Assembly: GCA_934317215.1 (NCBI GenBank)
Contig: CAKREH010000006.1
Location: 1-64,000, forward strand
From: an uncultured Roseburia sp.
GTDB lineage: Bacteria > Bacillota > Clostridia > Lachnospirales > Lachnospiraceae
DNA length: 64,000 nt
Direction: 5' to 3'
Below are positions 34,950 to 43,249 of the stretch, piece by piece. The translations under genes and the position numbers were made by a program. The notes beneath the pieces are model-generated. The model did no database searches, was not told the origin of the DNA, and saw only the letters and a program-made list of their open reading frames with translations. Within the stretch, counting starts at the first letter, position 1. Each line of letters opens with the position of its first letter.

Positions 34950-35363
34950 TTAAAAAACAAATTCACCGATCAGATAAAAAATACCACACAGCCAGAACAC
35001 AATACCTAAAATAAAGGTAAGCAGATCTTCCAACTGAAAATTTTTCCGCAGATAACACAGCTTTTTCGGATTTTCCTTATTGATCCTGATCATATAAACT
35101 TTCCCTTTTTCCAGTGATTTTTTTTCTTTCCGTGTGATCCGCTCCATCGTACACTGGCGGAATTTTTTTCCCTGATAATGATAAGAAAACAGCGCATATG
35201 CCCTGACACGATCGCCCATTTTCTTTGTCACGATTTTCTCAAAAACTGCCTCCACAGGCACCATGCACTGGATACGTTTTCTCCATTTGCTAAATCCAAT
35301 CCCAACTAACAGTGTCCCATACACTACCCCGATTATCCCCAGTAAAATAAATGTCATATTCAT
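34950..35363 (-). CDS. Small membrane protein, DUF3592-like
   Basis: 137 residues with an N-terminal membrane segment (TFILLGIIGVVYGTLLVG), a soluble middle of about 70 residues with a YALFSYHYQGKKF strand pair, and a C-terminal membrane segment (LLTFILGIVFWLCGIFYLIG). The layout and the Tyr-rich beta stretch suggest DUF3592; function unknown. ATG 35363 has GGGAG six nt upstream; the frame reaches 35480 only as an overlap with the subtilase gene. It directly follows that gene. Confidence 0.65.
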   Translation of the reverse strand: MNMTFILLGIIGVVYGTLLVGIGFSKWRKRIQCMVPVEAVFEKIVTKKMGDRVRAYALFSYHYQGKKFRQCTMERITRKEKKSLEKGKVYMIRINKENPKKLCYLRKNFQLEDLLTFILGIVFWLCGIFYLIGEFVF

Positions 35364-35391
35364 ACTGGTCTCCCTTTCCAAAACCTGCCTA

Positions 35392-37233
35392 TCACTCCGG
35401 CAGACTCTGTGACACACAGAGTGCGCCCCATCCAAGCACCGGATTCGGATAATCCCGCATCGCCGGAAGTCTTCTTGCACCCTTGATCAGATACGCTTTC
35501 ACTTTTTCCCCATACAGATATGGATCATTTTTATCCACGATCCCCCACTGCATCAGAAGTGCTGTCCCGCCGGTCACAAACGGGGTTGCCATTGAGGTTC
35601 CGCTTCTTACCACATACCCGCCGCCCGGTGCACAGGAAGTGATATCCACGCCCGGTGCAGCCAGATCCGGTTTGACCTGATTGGTCTCCCGCGTATACCC
35701 GCGCCCGGAAAATGCCGCCGCGCGGTCAAAATATCCGTCATAGGCTCCAACAGTGATCACCCGCGCCGCCGTCGACGGGATCGTCAGTGTCGTCTTCTCC
35801 GACGGCAGCAAAAATCCTGTTCCCACATTTAAAACTCCGCCCGCCGGGAGCCACATATCGTAATTTCCGGCTGCAATTTTCTGTGGCACAAGCTGTATCG
35901 TCCAGATGCCGCTGTCAATGTAATCATTTACTGGGAGCAGGTCAAAATAGATTTCCTGATAAGGGCTGTAGGGACTTGGCTCCCCGTAATAGAGCAGAAT
36001 ATCCGTATTCCCCAGTCTGAAACGCTGCGGTCCTAAAATCTGCTGGACCGGTCCCACTCTCCTGCCATTCGGATGAATCAGCGAGACGGCGATCTCATCA
36101 GAATAATTTTTCCAGATCTGAACATTTAAAGAAGGCTCATAACTGCTCACGGCTATCTCCACATCTTTCGTGACATTTTCCCGCATGGTTCCAGATGCAT
36201 GTACCGCAGATGCTCCCTCATTTCCGCTGCCGACAACAATCGATGTCCGCCAGTAATTTGCCATATCATCGAGATAACTCTCCAACAGGGAATTGCCGGA
36301 ATGTGATCCATAATTATTTCCAAAACTCAAATTTAAAACAACCGGCATCCCATATTCCTGCGCTTTTCTGATGCAGTAATCTACCGCCTGCATCAGCTCT
36401 GTCGTCCTTGGAAAAGAACTTTCTCCCGGTGTTCCTGATTTCACGACAAGAAGCGGACTCTCATACGCCACCCCACGGTACCGTCCCTGTGAAGCAGCAC
36501 CATTTCCCGCCGCAATCCCCGTCACATGCGTTCCATGCCCGGATATGTCACGGCTGGGACATATTTCATACCGTTCTCGTTCCGTCGTCTGCTCCAGGGC
36601 ACAATTTATCACCGCCTGGGAAAATTCTGTTCCAGTAAAATATCTTGCCGGTGCCTCTAAAAATGCCTGGTTTTCTTTCTCCACAGACAACGGATCTGCC
36701 ACACTGCCTGACGGTATCGTCTGATCCCAGAGATTTAAAATTCTTGTTGTTCCATCTGCGTTCCGAAAATCCGGGTGGCTGTAATCAATCCCGGAATCGA
36801 TCACTGCAACGATCACGCCCGCACCGCTCAAATTCCTGCCGGATGACACCACTCCCTGCACTGTTCCCACCGTCTGCACCTGATCGATGCACGACACACG
36901 TCTTCCGTTATTGACCGCAAAAAATAAAAGTTTTGGTTTTTCCATATATTCGATCTCTGTCAATGCCGCCACCAGCTCCACAATGTGCTCCGGCAAAAGC
37001 AGGATCGCATATTCATTCCGCAGATTCGTGATTCTGATCCGGTCATATTCCACCGGAAATTTTTCCGCAAGCAGTTTCTTTAATGCTGCCTCCGTGCCTC
37101 CAAATTTCACGATCACCTCCCAGGTCCGCTCCTCTCTGTCATACCCGGTATCGAGATCTAATGATTTTTCCCGTTCCTGTTCTGTCGCATCGAGTGCAAG
37201 GTTTAACAGATTCTCCATTTTTTCATTGGACAT
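35392..37233 (-). CDS. S8 subtilisin-like protease, clostridial Csp-like
   Basis: 613 residues, no signal peptide. An N-terminal prodomain-like region (about 1-105) is followed by the subtilase domain with catalytic Asp146 (VIDSGIDYSHPDF), His233 (DISGHGTHVTG) and Ser547 (RSGTSMATPFV). About 200 residues between His and Ser include a beta-rich insert, as in the CspA/B/C germination proteases. Csp enzymes activate the cortex lytic enzyme SleC in clostridial spores; a germination role here is inference. The triad is complete, so it is not a CspC-type pseudoprotease. ATG 37233 follows GGGGGG; that site is paired in a hairpin. Confidence 0.82.
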   Translation of the reverse strand: MSNEKMENLLNLALDATEQEREKSLDLDTGYDREERTWEVIVKFGGTEAALKKLLAEKFPVEYDRIRITNLRNEYAILLLPEHIVELVAALTEIEYMEKPKLLFFAVNNGRRVSCIDQVQTVGTVQGVVSSGRNLSGAGVIVAVIDSGIDYSHPDFRNADGTTRILNLWDQTIPSGSVADPLSVEKENQAFLEAPARYFTGTEFSQAVINCALEQTTERERYEICPSRDISGHGTHVTGIAAGNGAASQGRYRGVAYESPLLVVKSGTPGESSFPRTTELMQAVDYCIRKAQEYGMPVVLNLSFGNNYGSHSGNSLLESYLDDMANYWRTSIVVGSGNEGASAVHASGTMRENVTKDVEIAVSSYEPSLNVQIWKNYSDEIAVSLIHPNGRRVGPVQQILGPQRFRLGNTDILLYYGEPSPYSPYQEIYFDLLPVNDYIDSGIWTIQLVPQKIAAGNYDMWLPAGGVLNVGTGFLLPSEKTTLTIPSTAARVITVGAYDGYFDRAAAFSGRGYTRETNQVKPDLAAPGVDITSCAPGGGYVVRSGTSMATPFVTGGTALLMQWGIVDKNDPYLYGEKVKAYLIKGARRLPAMRDYPNPVLGWGALCVSQSLPE

Positions 37234-37240
37234 AAAAATT

Positions 37241-37286
37241 CCCCCCAAACGCACTCCTTTACTTATTAGAAATGCGGCTTGGGGGG
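37241..37286 (-). terminator. Hairpin overlapping the subtilase ribosome site
   Basis: Minus strand CCCCCCAAGCCGCA (37286-37273) pairs with TGCGTTTGGGGGG (37253-37241), followed by AATTTTTATG. It could terminate transcripts of the upstream DUF975 gene and, if read through, would bury the GGGGGG ribosome site of the subtilase. Confidence 0.6.
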
Positions 37287-37311
37287 ATTTTATGACTCTT
37301 TTTTGATAAAT

Positions 37312-38010
37312 TTAAAATTCTACCGATTTATTTTCATTTTTTAATGCGTGATACAGTTCGGCATGTGTCAGATATATGTATGGTTCTACATAAAAAACAA
37401 GAAGAATACCAAATGTGCAAATACCTAACAGCGTCCAGCCGATAAATGAAAGGTCTAAAACAAATGCATCCCATTTGTTTCCATCCATCATTCGTCTGCT
37501 CTCTGCAAAAGCTTCCTGTCTGCTCATCTCCGGATGCTCTGCTAAAAGATACGGAATCATCATGTACTCATAACTTTTTACGATACCCGGAATGATAAAC
37601 AATAACGACCAGAGTCCTGTAAACAGTCCGCGCAGGAACATGATCATGCCGATGTGTGCATATCCGTTTTTAAATCCGTATGCCATATCGCCTAATTCCG
37701 CGTTACCATACTTACAGTTGATGAAAAATTTCTGACATCCCACTTCAAGCGGATTCCAGATAAAAATACTGAGCAGAATGCTGATCACCATGGCAACAAA
37801 TACTGCCGCCAGTATAATCCCGATCAAAGTAAATACCATTAACGGATCTATATCCGTCAATCCATCCGTTGATGACCTTGCCGAATTTTGGGCAGCTGTC
37901 GAGCCTGAACCTAAAATAAATGACAGAATCAGTCCCACCAGCACTGCTTTCCAGTAATTCGCCTTCAATGCCAGCTTTGCATTGCTTTTTAAATCACTTC
38001 TGTTCCACAT
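37312..38010 (-). CDS. DUF975 family membrane protein
   Basis: 232 residues with about five or six hydrophobic segments. The pattern (NYWKAVLVGLILSFILG, an IWNPLEVGCQKFF segment, GMIMFLRGLFTGLWSLLFIIPGIVKSYEYMM and a SRRMMDGNKWDAF loop) is that of DUF975, integral membrane proteins of unknown role common in Firmicutes. AGGAGG lies seven nt before ATG 38010. Located upstream of the subtilase gene on the same strand with a terminator-like hairpin between. Confidence 0.8.
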   Translation of the reverse strand: MWNRSDLKSNAKLALKANYWKAVLVGLILSFILGSGSTAAQNSARSSTDGLTDIDPLMVFTLIGIILAAVFVAMVISILLSIFIWNPLEVGCQKFFINCKYGNAELGDMAYGFKNGYAHIGMIMFLRGLFTGLWSLLFIIPGIVKSYEYMMIPYLLAEHPEMSRQEAFAESRRMMDGNKWDAFVLDLSFIGWTLLGICTFGILLVFYVEPYIYLTHAELYHALKNENKSVEF

Positions 38011-38111
38011 GTTAAACTCCTCCTAATAAAAACATTTTGTACTTTTGCAGTTTAACATGTTAACGTTTTATTGTCATCCCTCAAACAAAAATCCTCAGAA
38101 AATCTTAAGAA

Positions 38112-40505
38112 TTAAACCTCGATTTTTCCTTCTTGTAATAATTCAATAAACGCCTCTGCCAATTTGGGATCAAACTGAGTTCCCTTATTGCGTTCTAACT
38201 CTCCAATTGCGTATTCGACCGACATTGCTTCCTTGTAGGTACGCTTTGTTGTCATCGCATCAAATGAATCACAGACCGCAAGAATACGCCCTAATAGTGG
38301 AATATCTTCCCCTTTTAGTCCTCTCGGATATCCTTTTCCATCATATCTCTCATGATGCGATAATACCGCCGGTATCACATAGTTCATATTCGGCAGGAAA
38401 TGTATCATCTCAATAGAGTTCGTGACATGCGTTTTCATAATCTCATATTCCTCATCATTTAACCTGCCCTGTTTTTTTAAGATACTCTCAGGAATGCCGA
38501 TCTTTCCAATATCATGAAGCAGTCCAGCCTCTTTTGCGATTTCAATATCATTCGGCCCAAGTCCTGTTTTTTTTGTGAGAAGAACCGCATAATCCGATAC
38601 ATGGCAGGAATGTTCAAAGGTATAAGAATCCTTTGCATCGATTGCTGCCGTCAGTGCGTAAATTGTTGGTGCGATCTGTTCATAATGCTTTTGTACCTGC
38701 TGATCCTCCAGCTCATCTTCTGTATGTTCTCCATAAATTTTAATGCAGTTCTTTCCATCTCTTTTTGCATAAAAATTCGCACGCTCTGCCTGACTGAGCA
38801 GCTCATCCGCCCCCGAAGCCGTATCCGAGTAAAATGCGATACCAATACTTACCGTAATTGGCTGGAGCACGTCCGGTTTTTCTTCGTCCGTGTTCAAAAA
38901 ATTTTTCTGGATCTTTCCCGCAATCTGTGCCACCTTTTTCTTTTCATCCGAATTTATCAGCACCACATATTCATTCGATCCAAACCGGAACGTATTTCCC
39001 TGGCATCCTACAGTATTCTCTATGATATGCCCGCACCATTTTAAGATACGATCCCCACATTCTTCCCCGTACAGCTCATTAAAAAGCTTAAAATCATCCA
39101 GATCAAGATACATCAGGGCTATCTTCTGCTCTTCTTTCCAGTTCTCCGCCAGAAACTTTTTAAAATATCCCCTGTTATAAAGTCCTGTCAGTTCATCATG
39201 GATCGATATCTGATATACTTCCTGATAAGTACGGATATTCTTAAGGCACACACCCGCATACACACCAATTCTCCAGTAATAATCTCTCTCTAAATAATTT
39301 AATCTGGTTCTTTTCTCCGATTTTATATAGATAAATCCCTGTATCTCATCATCATACTTCATCAATGAAATCTCAGAGCACTCACCTGCCCCCGATCTTT
39401 CCAGCATAGCCGTGATTTCATCCTGCTCTGCCTGATCCGGCACCTGTCCACCGGCTGTTTTTACAACCGTAAACTTTTCTCCATCTTTGATAAAAACAAA
39501 GACGTCCTTTACCGAAAACATCTCGTTTACCACACCAACCAGCAGCTTAAACAAATCTTCCTGCCGTAATATAAACGCCGACTCATTCTGAAAATGACGT
39601 AACACTTCGATCTGCTTTCTGTTCTGCCTCTGCATGATTCCCTCTGCCATTTTTCTTGCCAGATAAAATACAAACAACGACCATCCTGTAAATCCAAGCA
39701 CGAGCACTATAACTTTTTGCTGTATTTCCGGCAATACACTGCCAAGATACCACTCCGCATTGTGATTAAAATTGAACACAGGAAGAATACTGACCGCCAG
39801 TGCAACCGAGTAGATACATCCGATCACGATACGGTTCGAGATATCAAACAGATACTTGTGCCACATGATATATAACAGGCACAATGCCATAAAAATACCA
39901 CCCAGCATATCATACGGGAAAAAATTACCCGGCAGTGCAACAAAAAGATTGCCTGTCAAAATTGCAACTGTTCCAAGCAGCAGTGGAAATAATTTCTTTC
40001 TTTTTTCAAATTTATTGCCGATTGCCCTGTGCGCTAAAACTGTCGTATAGACGATCACACCTGCCTCCGCAGCTGCAAATAAATAACTTCCCCAAGACAG
40101 ATGATAGGCATATCCAATGCTTCCATCTGCATACCGGATAATATCCGGTTCCGGGATAAATACTTCTGTGACAACATTGATCCCCATTGCCACCGCAGCA
40201 GCTATGCAATATCCGGTCAGGAAACCATTCTTTTTGATCTCCAACATATAAAATAAAAATGCATACATAAAAATCGGTACCGTTAAAAGTCCGAATACCG
40301 ACACATGAAACCAGAACCGCATCCCCGGCATGATCTGCATACGCATCATTACCACACCGCCAGTCCAGATCAGACAGGATAAAAGAATCTGTCTGAAATA
40401 CCTGACCGGTTTTGCATCCCCTGCATTCAGGAATGAAAAAAATATAAATAAAAAACAGAAAAAAGCTCCGATTGGAACTCCAATATATAAACTATCCAAC
40501 GTCAA
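38112..40505 (-). CDS. Membrane-anchored degenerate GGDEF / HD-GYP protein
   Basis: 797 residues. About eight membrane spans occupy residues 1-290 (a histidine-kinase-like 7TM sensor), then a GAF-like region (about 310-420), a GGDEF domain whose motif reads SNEYV (probably not a cyclase, perhaps GTP-binding), and a C-terminal HD-GYP phosphodiesterase with HDIGKIGIP and HHERYDGKGYP intact. It would degrade c-di-GMP in response to a membrane signal. The start is TTG 40505, eight nt after GGAGG; the frame limit TTG at 40520 overlaps that site. The same repeat element found before the EAL gene lies upstream. Confidence 0.88.
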   Translation of the reverse strand: MTLDSLYIGVPIGAFFCFLFIFFSFLNAGDAKPVRYFRQILLSCLIWTGGVVMMRMQIMPGMRFWFHVSVFGLLTVPIFMYAFLFYMLEIKKNGFLTGYCIAAAVAMGINVVTEVFIPEPDIIRYADGSIGYAYHLSWGSYLFAAAEAGVIVYTTVLAHRAIGNKFEKRKKLFPLLLGTVAILTGNLFVALPGNFFPYDMLGGIFMALCLLYIMWHKYLFDISNRIVIGCIYSVALAVSILPVFNFNHNAEWYLGSVLPEIQQKVIVLVLGFTGWSLFVFYLARKMAEGIMQRQNRKQIEVLRHFQNESAFILRQEDLFKLLVGVVNEMFSVKDVFVFIKDGEKFTVVKTAGGQVPDQAEQDEITAMLERSGAGECSEISLMKYDDEIQGFIYIKSEKRTRLNYLERDYYWRIGVYAGVCLKNIRTYQEVYQISIHDELTGLYNRGYFKKFLAENWKEEQKIALMYLDLDDFKLFNELYGEECGDRILKWCGHIIENTVGCQGNTFRFGSNEYVVLINSDEKKKVAQIAGKIQKNFLNTDEEKPDVLQPITVSIGIAFYSDTASGADELLSQAERANFYAKRDGKNCIKIYGEHTEDELEDQQVQKHYEQIAPTIYALTAAIDAKDSYTFEHSCHVSDYAVLLTKKTGLGPNDIEIAKEAGLLHDIGKIGIPESILKKQGRLNDEEYEIMKTHVTNSIEMIHFLPNMNYVIPAVLSHHERYDGKGYPRGLKGEDIPLLGRILAVCDSFDAMTTKRTYKEAMSVEYAIGELERNKGTQFDPKLAEAFIELLQEGKIEV

Positions 40506-40547
40506 AGCCGTTTCCTCCAAATTGAATGTATAATTTTTCAGAATTAA

Positions 40548-40635
40548 TCATTATATTCATGTGCAAAACCGGCACATGATCCAATTCACAATTCGTCAAT
40601 CATGCAAGCATGTCGACTCGCGCGCGTTCATTATA
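40548..40635 (-). repeat. Intergenic repeat upstream of the HD-GYP gene, copy 2
   Basis: Matches 21788-21875 along its length: terminal TATAATGA (minus strand) at both ends, hairpin CATGTGC/GCACATG with changed loop, ATTCGTCAATCATGCA block, and a diverged CGACTCGC end. Same orientation and the same distance relation (about 40-60 nt) to the downstream start codon as copy 1. Confidence 0.78.
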
Positions 40636-40670
40636 GCATATTTTAACCTGCAATTCCATTTTTTTCCACT

Positions 40671-40714
40671 ATCCATCATCTTTTTGATGGGAATCCATCA
40701 TCTTTTTGATGGAT
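40671..40714. repeat. Two tandem hairpins upstream of asnB
   Basis: ATCCATCATCTTTTTGATGG occurs at 40671-40690 and again at 40693-40714. Each unit is a palindrome CCATCA/TGATGG with a TCTTTT loop. The 22-bp spacing, about two helix turns, suggests paired protein binding sites; RNA hairpins are the alternative. Confidence 0.7.
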
Positions 40715-40763
40715 TTGCATACACTAACAGGGATTAAATCTGTTTTTTAATGGAGTTGACCTT

Positions 40764-42611
40764 ATGTGCGGAATTGCAGGATTTTGCAGCCTGAAACGCT
40801 GCTATACGGACAGACAGTCCTTTTGGGAAAACATACTGGTGTCCATGCACGAAAAACTTATCCACCGCGGCGGTGATGCTTCCGGATTTTATCTGACACC
40901 GCATGCCGGTCTGTCACATCAGAGGCTTTCTATCCGTGATATCACGCACGGTGCACAGCCTATGGTACGCCGCAAAAACGGGGCAGATTACGCCATCGTC
41001 TACAACGGAGAAATCTATAATACCGATGAACTGATCCCGGAGCTTACCGCTGCCGGATATGATTTTCTCACAACATCCGACACGGAAGTGATCTTATATG
41101 CCTACATGCATTTCGGTGCATCCTTCGTTTCCCGCTTAAATGGGATCTTTTCTTTTGCCATCTGGGACGGCTCCATGGAACAGCTTTTTCTCTACCGCGA
41201 CAGAGTCGGGACAAAGCCGCTTTTTTATCATGTAAAAGACGGTGAGCTTGTCTTTGCCTCAGAGCCGAAAGCACTGTTCTGCTTTCCGGATCTTTCACCC
41301 GCTATTACCGAAAACAGCCTGAGAGAACTGCTTGCAGTCGGACCGGCGCGCACCCCCGGATGTGGTGTTTTTCAGGATATCTATGAAGTTCTCCCCGGAC
41401 ATTACCTGTGTTTTGATGCCATGGGACTCTCAGATACCACCTACTGGGATCTGAAATGTCTGCCCCACACGGACTCCTACGAGGACACCGTGGCACATGT
41501 ATCTTTTCTCACGCGCGATACCATAAAACGGCAGATGGTCTCCGATGTACCGGTCTGTACCTTTTTATCCGGCGGCATCGATTCAAGCATCGTCACAGTT
41601 CTTGCCGCCGCGTACCAAAAAGAACACGATGAAGTCTTAAATACATTTTCCTTTGACTTTACAGAAAATGATATTTATTTTAAGTCCAATGCCTTTCAGC
41701 CGGAACGCGATCTTCCCTATGTAAACTGCATGCTGGAACACTGTAAAACAAATCATACTTATCTGGAATGTACCCAGGAGACGCTCGCCGACATGCTCTA
41801 TGCTGCCGTGGACGCAAAGGATATGCCTGGTATGACTGACGTGGATGCCTCTTTACTTTACTTCTGCTCTCTGGTAAAAAAGCAGAATAAAGTAACACTG
41901 ACCGGTGAATGTGCAGACGAGATCTTCGGCGGTTATCCATGGTTTTACCGCACGGAACTGATGAACCGGGATGGTTTTCCGTGGTCTGCAGACACCGATG
42001 CCCGTACCGCTTTTCTGGATGATGATGTGATACAAAAGCTCGACCTTTCGTCCTATTCCCATGCACGATACGAAGAATCCTTAAAAAAAGTCACCCATCT
42101 TCCCGATGAAACGGATGAGGAATACAGACGCCGTGAGATTGCCTACCTGAATATCAAATGGTTTATGCAGACACTGCTCGACCGCATGGACCGCACCAGT
42201 ATGTATTCCGGTCTTGAGGCGAGAGTCCCCTTTGCAGACCACCGCATCATCGACTATGTGTACAATGTTCCCTGGAAAATGAAATACCAGAACGGTGTGG
42301 AAAAGGCTCTGCTTCGTGATGCCTTCCGCGATCTTCTGCCGCCGGAACTATTGCACCGCAAAAAAAGTCCTTACCCGAAAACCTACCATCCGGGTTATGA
42401 AAAGATCCTGATCGCGCGGATGACGGATATTTTAGCAGACAGCAATGCTCCTATCCTTCCGCTTATCGATAAAAAGAAAGCAAAAAAATTCATGGAAGCA
42501 CCAAAAGAATACGGAAAGCCGTGGTTCGGGCAGCTTATGGCTGGTCCACAGCTTTTGGCTTACTTTATCCAGTTTAATTACTGGATGCAAAAATATCATC
42601 TTTCTGTGTGA
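40764..42611 (+). CDS. asnB: Glutamine-hydrolysing asparagine synthase
   Basis: 615 residues; makes asparagine from aspartate, ATP and glutamine. Cys2 of MCGIAGF is the glutaminase nucleophile, with RLSIRD and NGEIYN in the glutaminase domain; the synthetase domain has SGGIDSS (269-275) for AMP binding, TGECADEIFGGYPW and GLEARVPFADH. Length matches the family. GGAG lies eight nt before ATG 40764. Monocistronic, with its own terminator and a tandem hairpin upstream that could be an operator. Confidence 0.95.
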   Translation: MCGIAGFCSLKRCYTDRQSFWENILVSMHEKLIHRGGDASGFYLTPHAGLSHQRLSIRDITHGAQPMVRRKNGADYAIVYNGEIYNTDELIPELTAAGYDFLTTSDTEVILYAYMHFGASFVSRLNGIFSFAIWDGSMEQLFLYRDRVGTKPLFYHVKDGELVFASEPKALFCFPDLSPAITENSLRELLAVGPARTPGCGVFQDIYEVLPGHYLCFDAMGLSDTTYWDLKCLPHTDSYEDTVAHVSFLTRDTIKRQMVSDVPVCTFLSGGIDSSIVTVLAAAYQKEHDEVLNTFSFDFTENDIYFKSNAFQPERDLPYVNCMLEHCKTNHTYLECTQETLADMLYAAVDAKDMPGMTDVDASLLYFCSLVKKQNKVTLTGECADEIFGGYPWFYRTELMNRDGFPWSADTDARTAFLDDDVIQKLDLSSYSHARYEESLKKVTHLPDETDEEYRRREIAYLNIKWFMQTLLDRMDRTSMYSGLEARVPFADHRIIDYVYNVPWKMKYQNGVEKALLRDAFRDLLPPELLHRKKSPYPKTYHPGYEKILIARMTDILADSNAPILPLIDKKKAKKFMEAPKEYGKPWFGQLMAGPQLLAYFIQFNYWMQKYHLSV

Positions 42612-42612
42612 C

Positions 42613-42656
42613 AAAAAAACACCCCGGTGCTTTTACTTTGGCCTGGGTGTTTTTTA
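42613..42656. terminator. Bidirectional terminator between asnB and the PAP2 gene
   Basis: AAAAACACCCCGG and CCTGGGTGTTTTTT form the stem with T-runs usable from both sides; the two genes are convergent. Confidence 0.82.
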
Positions 42657-42658
42657 TA

Positions 42659-43204
42659 TTATGATTCTAAAACTTTTCTATGCATTTTCTGATACACCCT
42701 GCATACCAGCACTGCGATCAGTGTCCCCATGATCATTCCGGCAAGAACATCCGTCGGGTAATGCACTCCGACATAGAGTCTTGAAAACATGATCAAAAAT
42801 GCAAGAATCAGAGCCGGCACCCCGATCTTACGCGGACACATAAGAAAGATCACAACAGCCGCTGCAAACGAACTGCCGGTATGCCCGGATGGGAACGACA
42901 GATCCCGCTGCGCTCCTATGATGCGCTGCAGCCCATCTACCGCCTCATAAGGTCTTACTCTTGCGACCAGATTTTTTAAAATAAGATTATTGATGATCAG
43001 CGATCCTGTCAGGGAGCATGCCATGAGCACACCTGTTCTCCTCATCTTTTTTACAAGTAAAAATACGAGCGCAAGAGCGATCCAGATCCATCCCGCATCT
43101 CCTGAATGTGTAATAAATTTCATAACCGGCGTCAGCGCATCATTTCTCACATGCTCCTGTATCCACAATAAAATATTTCCATCTAACTGCAATAAAGCAT
43201 CCAT
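42659..43204 (-). CDS. PAP2-family membrane phosphatase
   Basis: 181 residues with five or six membrane spans and the three phosphatase motifs: KNLVARVRP, PSGHTGSS and SRLYVGVHYPTD. Relatives include undecaprenyl-diphosphate phosphatases (BcrC type) and lipid phosphatases; the former is likely in a Gram-positive but not shown. It lies directly downstream of spoIIP on the same strand (45-bp gap), so cotranscription is possible. Confidence 0.85.
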   Translation of the reverse strand: MDALLQLDGNILLWIQEHVRNDALTPVMKFITHSGDAGWIWIALALVFLLVKKMRRTGVLMACSLTGSLIINNLILKNLVARVRPYEAVDGLQRIIGAQRDLSFPSGHTGSSFAAAVVIFLMCPRKIGVPALILAFLIMFSRLYVGVHYPTDVLAGMIMGTLIAVLVCRVYQKMHRKVLES

Positions 43205-43249
43205 CTTATGTATTACCCCGTTTTATGTTTTTACATACATTTTATGTTT

